This document shows, piece by piece, positions 6,121-10,017 of a stretch of DNA of 10,017 nucleotides (position 1 is its first letter; every line of letters starts with the position of its first letter). The stretch is from Candidatus Aenigmatarchaeota archaeon (GTDB lineage Archaea > Aenigmatarchaeota > Aenigmatarchaeia > QMZP01 > JAUXAV01). The notes beneath the pieces are model-generated. The model was not told the origin of the DNA. It made no database searches and saw nothing but the letters and a program-made list of their open reading frames with translations. The stretch covers positions 1 to 10,017 of the forward strand of contig JAUXAV010000026.1 in the NCBI GenBank assembly GCA_030619735.1. Direction: 5' to 3'. A program made the position numbers and the translations under genes.

Positions 6121-6152
6121 GTATAATATTTGCCTGCCTCTCTTATATATTA
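6121..6152 (-). promoter_or_regulatory. TATA-like boxes upstream of pilin C
   Basis: On the minus strand TAATATATAAG (6142-6152) and AAATATTATAC (6121-6131) precede the ATG at 6086 by about 60 and 40 bases. The outer box is the closer match to the archaeal consensus; the inner one gives the shorter leader seen in the sister pilin genes. Confidence 0.4.
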
Positions 6153-6164
6153 GGGGCTGGTAGT

Positions 6165-7019
6165 TCAGATTTCCATCCCTGTCGGGAAGAAGGGCAGCGT
6201 TATCTGTCCGGCAAAGGAGAAGATAGTGTACCCTATAATAATGAGAACCACAGAGTGCTTTAATCCTGCCACTATTGACCCTTCAGCCATCTTCCCTGTG
6301 GCAAGGCCCGCGAAGAACCCCTGGATAATGATGAAATTCATAAAGCCCTGCGAATACACCTCTATGGGTATGCTCACCTCCATGGTTGTTCCAATCCCGG
6401 CAACCTCCCCCCCTGACAGGGCAGGAAGCAGGAAGGTCTGAAGCACCACCAGGATGAATATGAACACGAAGAAAATCAGGTAGGATGTAATAATCTGGGA
6501 ATGGACAGAAACCGTTCTCTCCTCCTTAATCTTGCTTATCTCTATCAGTGTTCCTCCAACAGCCTTCAAGGTGTCTGTTATCTTCCCCCCGACCTCATAG
6601 GTCTCCAGTATGGTCCCTATTGCCCTCTTAATAGGGACTGATGTTATCTTTCTTGAGAAGATACTAAGGGCGTCCCTGAAGCTCACTCCCCAGTCCACCT
6701 GCGCCGAAATAGCCCTTATATAGGGTGTCAGCGCCCTGTAGTCCTTCCTGGCAGTGTGCTTCAGCGCCATGGGAAGAGTCATGCCGGAGTCTATTGCCTC
6801 TGTAAGGTCCATGAGGAAGACAATGAACTGCTGGTCTATCTCCTTTGCCGTCCTGAACCTGGAATAGAAGGTAAGGACAGGCGGGACCAGGGCGATAAGA
6901 GCCCCCACTATATTCAATACGGTCCCTATTATGGGATTTGCCTCGGCAATGTAAAGCAGATTTACAGCTACTATAAGAACCCCCATGGAGATGGAAATGC
7001 CCTCAATCAGATATTTCAT
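6165..7019 (-). CDS. T2SSF-domain membrane platform protein (FlaJ/TadC-like), second half
   Basis: This 284-residue inner-membrane protein would anchor the filament and couple to the ATPase encoded at 2147-3931. Two hydrophobic segments lie near the N-terminus (about residues 3-48). A cytoplasmic T2SSF domain follows (about 62-175: DQQFIVFLMDLTEAIDSGMTL, LETYEVGGKITDTL, SKIKEER), then two more membrane spans separated by a loop, and a hydrophobic stretch close to the C-terminus. I start it at the ATG at 7019, preceded five bases upstream by GGTG; a TTG at 7031 is in frame but has no well-spaced ribosome binding site. It is the last gene of a three-gene run with short gaps. Archaellum-type FlaJ proteins usually join two such domains in one chain of more than 500 residues. 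Here they are separate genes. Confidence 0.88.
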   Translation of the reverse strand: MKYLIEGISISMGVLIVAVNLLYIAEANPIIGTVLNIVGALIALVPPVLTFYSRFRTAKEIDQQFIVFLMDLTEAIDSGMTLPMALKHTARKDYRALTPYIRAISAQVDWGVSFRDALSIFSRKITSVPIKRAIGTILETYEVGGKITDTLKAVGGTLIEISKIKEERTVSVHSQIITSYLIFFVFIFILVVLQTFLLPALSGGEVAGIGTTMEVSIPIEVYSQGFMNFIIIQGFFAGLATGKMAEGSIVAGLKHSVVLIIIGYTIFSFAGQITLPFFPTGMEI

Positions 7020-7049
7020 GTCAACACCCAATCCTTTATCCTTGCAGGC

Positions 7050-7397
7050 TTATTTGCCGGCCTCCTTGAATTTCCCGTATCTGCTCAAAATGAACCATAC
7101 CCATAGCACCCCTATGATAATTATTGGTATGGAAAAAAGATAAATATTAACGAATAGGGCCAGAATCCCCAGGAAAATGAATGAAAACCCGAAAAGGGTA
7201 AGTATAAATATGCCGGAGTAGGCAAGCTTCTTGCTGCCGGTCTTCTCATATATGAGGATAAGCATGCCCACTATGGCAATCCAGCCCACGGTCCTGAAAA
7301 CATGAAACCATAAATTGGGATTGCCCTGGGCATTTGCCTCCAGTATTGCCAGGGCTGATATTATTATCAACACCAGCAGCGGCACCACAACTTTCAT
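7050..7397 (-). CDS. Small multi-pass membrane protein of the pilus operon, function unknown
   Basis: This is a 115-residue protein I do not recognise. The first 20 or so residues are hydrophobic and end in ILEANAQG, which could be a cleaved signal peptide or a membrane anchor. Three further hydrophobic stretches follow (about 35-50, 57-80 and 82-107), and the C-terminus is basic (SRYGKFKEAGK). I start it at the ATG at 7397, eight bases after AAGGTG, rather than at upstream codons that would overlap the preceding gene. It lies 17 bases after one T2SSF gene and 30 bases before the other, so co-expression with the platform is nearly certain. A platform accessory or assembly role is inferred from this placement alone. 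Confidence 0.75.
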   Translation of the reverse strand: MKVVVPLLVLIIISALAILEANAQGNPNLWFHVFRTVGWIAIVGMLILIYEKTGSKKLAYSGIFILTLFGFSFIFLGILALFVNIYLFSIPIIIIGVLWVWFILSRYGKFKEAGK

Positions 7398-7414
7398 ACA
7401 CCAACACCTTGCAA

Positions 7415-8299
7415 CTACACACCCGGATACGTTATATGAACGAACACCAGGAAACCTATGTTCATCAGGGGCAGGACAACCCATGTAATCAGGAATATCA
7501 GCTCTGGAATGCCCAGGCCCATTATGTCCCCTCCTATGATGCTCATTGTCGCCAGCAGGGCCAGGAACATAAGCGGGGCTGCCACCAGCAGAGCCGTATA
7601 GATATCTGCATAGGTGGACAGGGTCTTGAGATACCTTTCCCTCTTTATCCTGTAATCAAACAGGGCCTTCTCGGATATCTCACTCAGGTATCTAATCAGG
7701 TCACCACCGGTCTCAATGGTTGAGGTGATACCCATAAGCATCTCCTTAAAGGGTTTTGAGGGGGTCCTCTTGGCAGCATCCTTCAGCGCATTCACAGAGC
7801 TCATGCCGAAGGTCTTTATGTTCCTCACCACATTCCTTGATTCCTCTGCTATTTCCCCGTATTCCTTAAATCTGGTCAGCAGCTTGAACATGGACTCCGG
7901 GGGGATGCCAGCAGAGGCTATGGCAGCCATGTGGGTTATGGCAAATGGGAGGTTGTTGTTTATGCTGTTCATCCTTCTCTTCTCCTTCTCTATGGGGTAC
8001 ATATACATGATTATGAAGCTGAATGAGGCAATCATTATGGGGGCAAACACCAGGTATATCAGGAACATTTCCTCCAGAAATAAAACGGAACTTACCGCCA
8101 GCACTATCACAACAGTGAAGAGATAGGAAAGGAGGCTTGTCATAAAAAGCATGCAAATCCATGTCTTGAGGAGTATCCTTATATTTGCATTTCTGAGATG
8201 AGCCTGTATGGGTTTAAAGCCGGGCGCAAGCAGGTCTGCAACCTTTCCAAAAACAACTACCGATAACCTCCTGTATGCCTTCAGAAGCTGTTCCAACAT
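7415..8299 (-). CDS. T2SSF-domain membrane platform protein (FlaJ/TadB-like), first half
   Basis: This is a 294-residue membrane protein with a short basic N-terminus (about 1-40), two strong hydrophobic segments (about 44-100), a cytoplasmic T2SSF domain (about 110-230: NNNLPFAITHMAAIASAGIP, STIETGGDLIRYL, SEKALFDYRIKRERYL), and two to three C-terminal membrane spans. The family forms the inner-membrane platform on which the secretion ATPase acts. The gene heads the run of three minus-strand membrane-protein genes. No Shine-Dalgarno precedes the ATG at 8299, but a TATA-like box lies about 28 bases upstream, so translation is probably from a leaderless transcript. Together with 6165-7019 it appears to make up what archaellum systems carry as a single FlaJ chain. 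Confidence 0.88.
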   Translation of the reverse strand: MLEQLLKAYRRLSVVVFGKVADLLAPGFKPIQAHLRNANIRILLKTWICMLFMTSLLSYLFTVVIVLAVSSVLFLEEMFLIYLVFAPIMIASFSFIIMYMYPIEKEKRRMNSINNNLPFAITHMAAIASAGIPPESMFKLLTRFKEYGEIAEESRNVVRNIKTFGMSSVNALKDAAKRTPSKPFKEMLMGITSTIETGGDLIRYLSEISEKALFDYRIKRERYLKTLSTYADIYTALLVAAPLMFLALLATMSIIGGDIMGLGIPELIFLITWVVLPLMNIGFLVFVHITYPGV

Positions 8300-8321
8300 T
8301 AATTAATTATTGTATATTAGT

Positions 8322-8342
8322 CCATAAATATTATCAAAAACA
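8322..8342 (-). promoter_or_regulatory. Promoter of the membrane-platform operon
   Basis: Minus-strand ATATTTATGG (8322-8331) is centred about 28 bases before the ATG at 8299, the spacing expected for a leaderless archaeal transcript. A T5 run on the same strand just upstream (8336-8340) follows the KaiC-like gene stop codon and may terminate that transcript, so the two units can be expressed separately. Confidence 0.5.
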
Positions 8343-9092
8343 CTACCTTCTCGTCTTTATGAAGGCCTCTTCCTCAGGGTATATGACAAAACCATTCTTT
8401 GTTATCTTATAGGGATGCAGCTTCTCTGAATGCGGAGAACCCCTCACCTTCCATACCTGAACCGCCCTGGTGAAGTTCCCGTTCATCCTCTCGTAATAGA
8501 GAACAACAACAGAATCAGCCACGAACTCCTCAACCCCGTACCTGGAGAGCCCGGGGGAGCCAGGGACAATCTCCGAAACCAGGATTGATGTGCAGTTCAG
8601 CTTTTTCAGGGTAAGGGAAAGATTGAATATCATCCTCCTGAGCTCTGCCTTGTCCCTTACATAGAGGCCCAGTGCGGATATGGAATCAACAACAACCCTC
8701 TCCGCCTTGTTGTCCCTTATGGCGGCTTCCAGTATATCAAACACATCCTCCACATGGTAGGGGTCATACTTTATGAAGCTGAACCTCTTTGCCTTCTCCA
8801 GGGGCCTGAAGTCCCATCCGAAAAGGAGGGCATTCCTACTTATGGATTCCGGAAGCTCCTCAAAGGAGAGATAGACCCCGTTCTGCTTGTGCCTGGTAAC
8901 CCCCTCATAGATATACTGCAGGCAGAAATTGGTCTTTCCAGTCCCTGTTGTGCCTGTCAGGAGAAGCAAGTCCTTCCTGGGGATTCCCCCGCCCATTATC
9001 TTGTCAAGGCCCTTAATCCCTGACTTCAGCCTCCCTGCCCCTGCCCCTGGCAGCATCTTTTCATAATCCCCGGTCAGCCTGACCCTTTCCAT
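8343..9092 (-). CDS. Single-domain KaiC-like RecA-family ATPase
   Basis: This 249-residue cytoplasmic ATPase belongs to the KaiC-like group (COG0467). Visible motifs are the GLDKIMGGGIP entry segment (residues 28-38), Walker A GTTGTGKT (47-54), the paired catalytic glutamates in YLSFEELP (E78, E79), Walker B RVVVDS (132-137), and the C-terminal VRGSPHS motif (216-222) that in KaiC relatives lines the neighbouring nucleotide site. All catalytic elements look intact, so ring assembly and ATP hydrolysis are likely. Archaeal members are mostly uncharacterised signalling or regulatory ATPases; ArlH (FlaH) of the archaellum is a distant relative. It lies 43 bases upstream of the platform operon on the same strand, so a role with the pilus motor is plausible but inferred. 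A TATA-like box about 30 bases before the ATG and the lack of a Shine-Dalgarno point to a near-leaderless transcript. Confidence 0.9.
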   Translation of the reverse strand: MERVRLTGDYEKMLPGAGAGRLKSGIKGLDKIMGGGIPRKDLLLLTGTTGTGKTNFCLQYIYEGVTRHKQNGVYLSFEELPESISRNALLFGWDFRPLEKAKRFSFIKYDPYHVEDVFDILEAAIRDNKAERVVVDSISALGLYVRDKAELRRMIFNLSLTLKKLNCTSILVSEIVPGSPGLSRYGVEEFVADSVVVLYYERMNGNFTRAVQVWKVRGSPHSEKLHPYKITKNGFVIYPEEEAFIKTRR

Positions 9093-9116
9093 ATACTTTA
9101 ATTTATTACAAGATAA

Positions 9117-9126
9117 TAAATATAAA
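9117..9126 (-). promoter_or_regulatory. TATA-like box of the KaiC-like gene
   Basis: Minus-strand TTTATATTTA is centred about 29 bases before the ATG at 9092, the spacing expected when transcription begins within a few bases of the start codon. It falls in the 47-base gap after the 95-residue gene, so the KaiC-like gene need not depend on that upstream gene. Confidence 0.5.
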
Positions 9127-9139
9127 CTTCACTTCTGGC

Positions 9140-9427
9140 TCATTCAATCCCCACAGCCTTCCCTTTCCCGGGGTCCCAGAATTTCTTATTGGGTTTTTCC
9201 TCTTTAGGTTTTATGGCTAAGAACCTCTCCCCCTTAAGGGGTATCAGGAAGTAATGCTCCTCCCCTCCAGGGGTCTTCAGTATTATGCTGAGCTTGCCCT
9301 TCTCCGCCCGCTTCCCTGTCCCCGGATATATGTAGTCATACTTGACAAAGACCCCCTTCTCAAGCAGTCTCCTGACCTCTGTCTCCCCCTTCTTATTCCT
9401 GGTCAGGACGGATTCCGGATAATCCAT
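9140..9427 (-). CDS. Hypothetical 95-residue basic protein
   Basis: I do not recognise this protein. It is soluble, with no signal peptide or membrane segment, and rich in Lys and Glu. An N-terminal stretch, MDYPESVLTRNKKGETEVRR, is followed by what look like alternating beta strands (FVKYDYIYPGTG, KLSIILKTPGG, EHYFLIPLKG, RFLAIKP) and a glycine/lysine-rich tail (KFWDPGKGKAVGIE). A small beta-barrel or nucleic-acid-binding fold would fit but cannot be shown. It shares an intergenic region with the divergent DUF460 gene and precedes the KaiC-like gene by 47 bases on the same strand. The start codon at 9427 has a Shine-Dalgarno-like GGAGAT only at an unusually wide spacing, and a TATA-like box about 27 bases upstream would instead make a leaderless message. 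Confidence 0.7.
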   Translation of the reverse strand: MDYPESVLTRNKKGETEVRRLLEKGVFVKYDYIYPGTGKRAEKGKLSIILKTPGGEEHYFLIPLKGERFLAIKPKEEKPNKKFWDPGKGKAVGIE

Positions 9428-9460
9428 GTTAATTTTTTAAATCTCCTTCCTTAAATCTTA
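9428..9460. promoter_or_regulatory. Compact divergent promoter between the 95-residue gene and the DUF460 gene
   Basis: These 33 bases hold an A/T box for each direction: TTTTTTAAAT on the plus strand (9433-9442), about 23 bases before the TTG at 9461, and AAGATTTAAGG on the minus strand (9449-9459), about 27 bases before the ATG at 9427. The spacing suits leaderless transcripts both ways. The two polymerase sites would overlap, so the genes may compete or be co-regulated. Confidence 0.45.
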
Positions 9461-10017
9461 TTGGGTGTTACTCTGAAAAAAGGCATTTCTCCCCTTATTG
9501 TAGGTATGGACCCCGGGACAACAGTGGGCCTTGCCTTCCTTGACCTTGAGGGAGGGCTTGTCCTGCTGAAGAGCGGGAAGAACATGGGATTTTCCGAGAT
9601 AAACAGGGCAATATCCAGGACAGGAAGCCCTCTTATAATCTCCACGGATGTGAGCCCCCCGCCCAGGATAATAGAGAGGGTTTCTTCTGCCTTCTCAGCC
9701 CGCCTTATTTACCCCAGGAGGAGCCTGGGCAGGAGGGACAAGAACCTTCTGGTAAAGGGCTACTGTAAGAGAATCCTGGAGGCCCGGGAGCCTCCCTGGA
9801 AGAACCGGCATGAAAAGGACGCTTTAGCAGCCTCGGTATCCGCCTGGAAGAAAATCAGGCCCACCATAAAGAAGATAAGGGACAAGCTCAATAAGCAGGG
9901 GATTCCCCCGGGGAAAATGGAGGGGTTCATCAGGCTGAACGTCCTGGCAAACGGCAGGAGCATAAACAGGAGCATCAGGGAGTTCCTGAAAACCCAACAA
10001 ACAAGGGAGGCCAGCCC
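9461..10017 (+). CDS. DUF460/COG2433 protein with RuvC-like RNase H fold (3' end cut by the window)
   Basis: At least 185 residues are visible and the gene runs off the window. The sequence matches the archaeal DUF460 family, thought to be a RuvC/YqgF-like nuclease-fold protein of unknown substrate. Candidate active-site residues are D17 in VGMDPGTTVG, D63 in ISTDVSPPP, and the H117/D120 pair in NRHEKDALAAS, all consistent with an intact RNase H-type metal site. No start is certain. The only ATG near the front (9506) would remove the strand LIVG before the first catalytic Asp. The in-frame TTG at 9461 keeps it and lies at leaderless distance from a TATA-like box, so I use that. Family members are typically far longer, with coiled coil after this domain, so most of the protein should lie beyond the window. 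A nucleic-acid role is inferred from the fold. Confidence 0.85.
   Translation, partial: MGVTLKKGISPLIVGMDPGTTVGLAFLDLEGGLVLLKSGKNMGFSEINRAISRTGSPLIISTDVSPPPRIIERVSSAFSARLIYPRRSLGRRDKNLLVKGYCKRILEAREPPWKNRHEKDALAASVSAWKKIRPTIKKIRDKLNKQGIPPGKMEGFIRLNVLANGRSINRSIREFLKTQQTREAS

Noticed and set aside
2147..9092. Complete archaellum (arl/fla) operon
   Set aside because: The ATPase, T2SSF proteins and a KaiC-like protein are present, but the order and strands are wrong, and ArlF, ArlG, ArlX or ArlC/D/E-like genes and a prepilin peptidase are not visible. A type IV-pilus-like system fits better.
1..10017. CRISPR array, rRNA or large insertion sequence
   Set aside because: No regularly spaced repeats, rRNA-like stretches or transposase-like proteins are seen on either strand.

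Overview
The window is archaeal. It carries a ribosomal protein eS26 gene, several small proteins with class III (archaellin/type IV pilin) signal peptides, an archaeal FlaI/TadA-type secretion ATPase, FlaJ/TadC-type membrane proteins, a single-domain KaiC-like ATPase and a DUF460/COG2433 RuvC-fold protein. A/T-rich TATA-like boxes precede most genes, several genes look leaderless, and Arg and Ile codons are mostly AGG/AGA and ATA. I cannot fix the lineage. The pilin style and the LamG-bearing pilin resemble DPANN archaea, whereas eS26 is better known from TACK and Asgard archaea.

Layout. Positions 1-106 hold no supported gene. A 556-residue pilin-like adhesin (107-1777, +) has a LamG domain inserted in its pilin head, and that LamG domain is itself interrupted by a second, glutamine-amidotransferase/ThuA-like domain. 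Then come eS26 (1858-2124, +) and, 22 bases later, the pilus/secretion ATPase (2147-3931, +). The ATPase gene converges on four small minus-strand pilins (3947-6086). Three of these are clear paralogs, and each has a TATA-like promoter. Upstream of them on the minus strand lies a compact membrane-platform operon: T2SSF protein (7415-8299), a 115-residue multi-pass membrane protein (7050-7397) and a second T2SSF protein (6165-7019). Further upstream are a KaiC-like ATPase (8343-9092) and an unrecognised 95-residue protein (9140-9427). A divergent plus-strand DUF460 gene (from about 9461) runs off the window.

Together, genes 2147-8299 supply the motor ATPase, a split membrane platform and at least four candidate filament subunits of a type IV-pilus-like (archaellum/Tad-related) surface machine. 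The nested adhesin may be a minor or tip subunit. No prepilin peptidase is visible here, so processing must depend on a gene elsewhere. The KaiC-like protein is a plausible regulator by proximity only.

The most unusual points are the three-level domain nesting in the first gene, with an A/T-rich centre inside a G/C-richer frame; a hairpin-rich 122-base segment in the leader of the third minus-strand pilin, bounded by a 10-base direct repeat; the two-gene FlaJ platform with a membrane protein between its halves; and the G5-T6-G6 junction between eS26 and the pilus ATPase.
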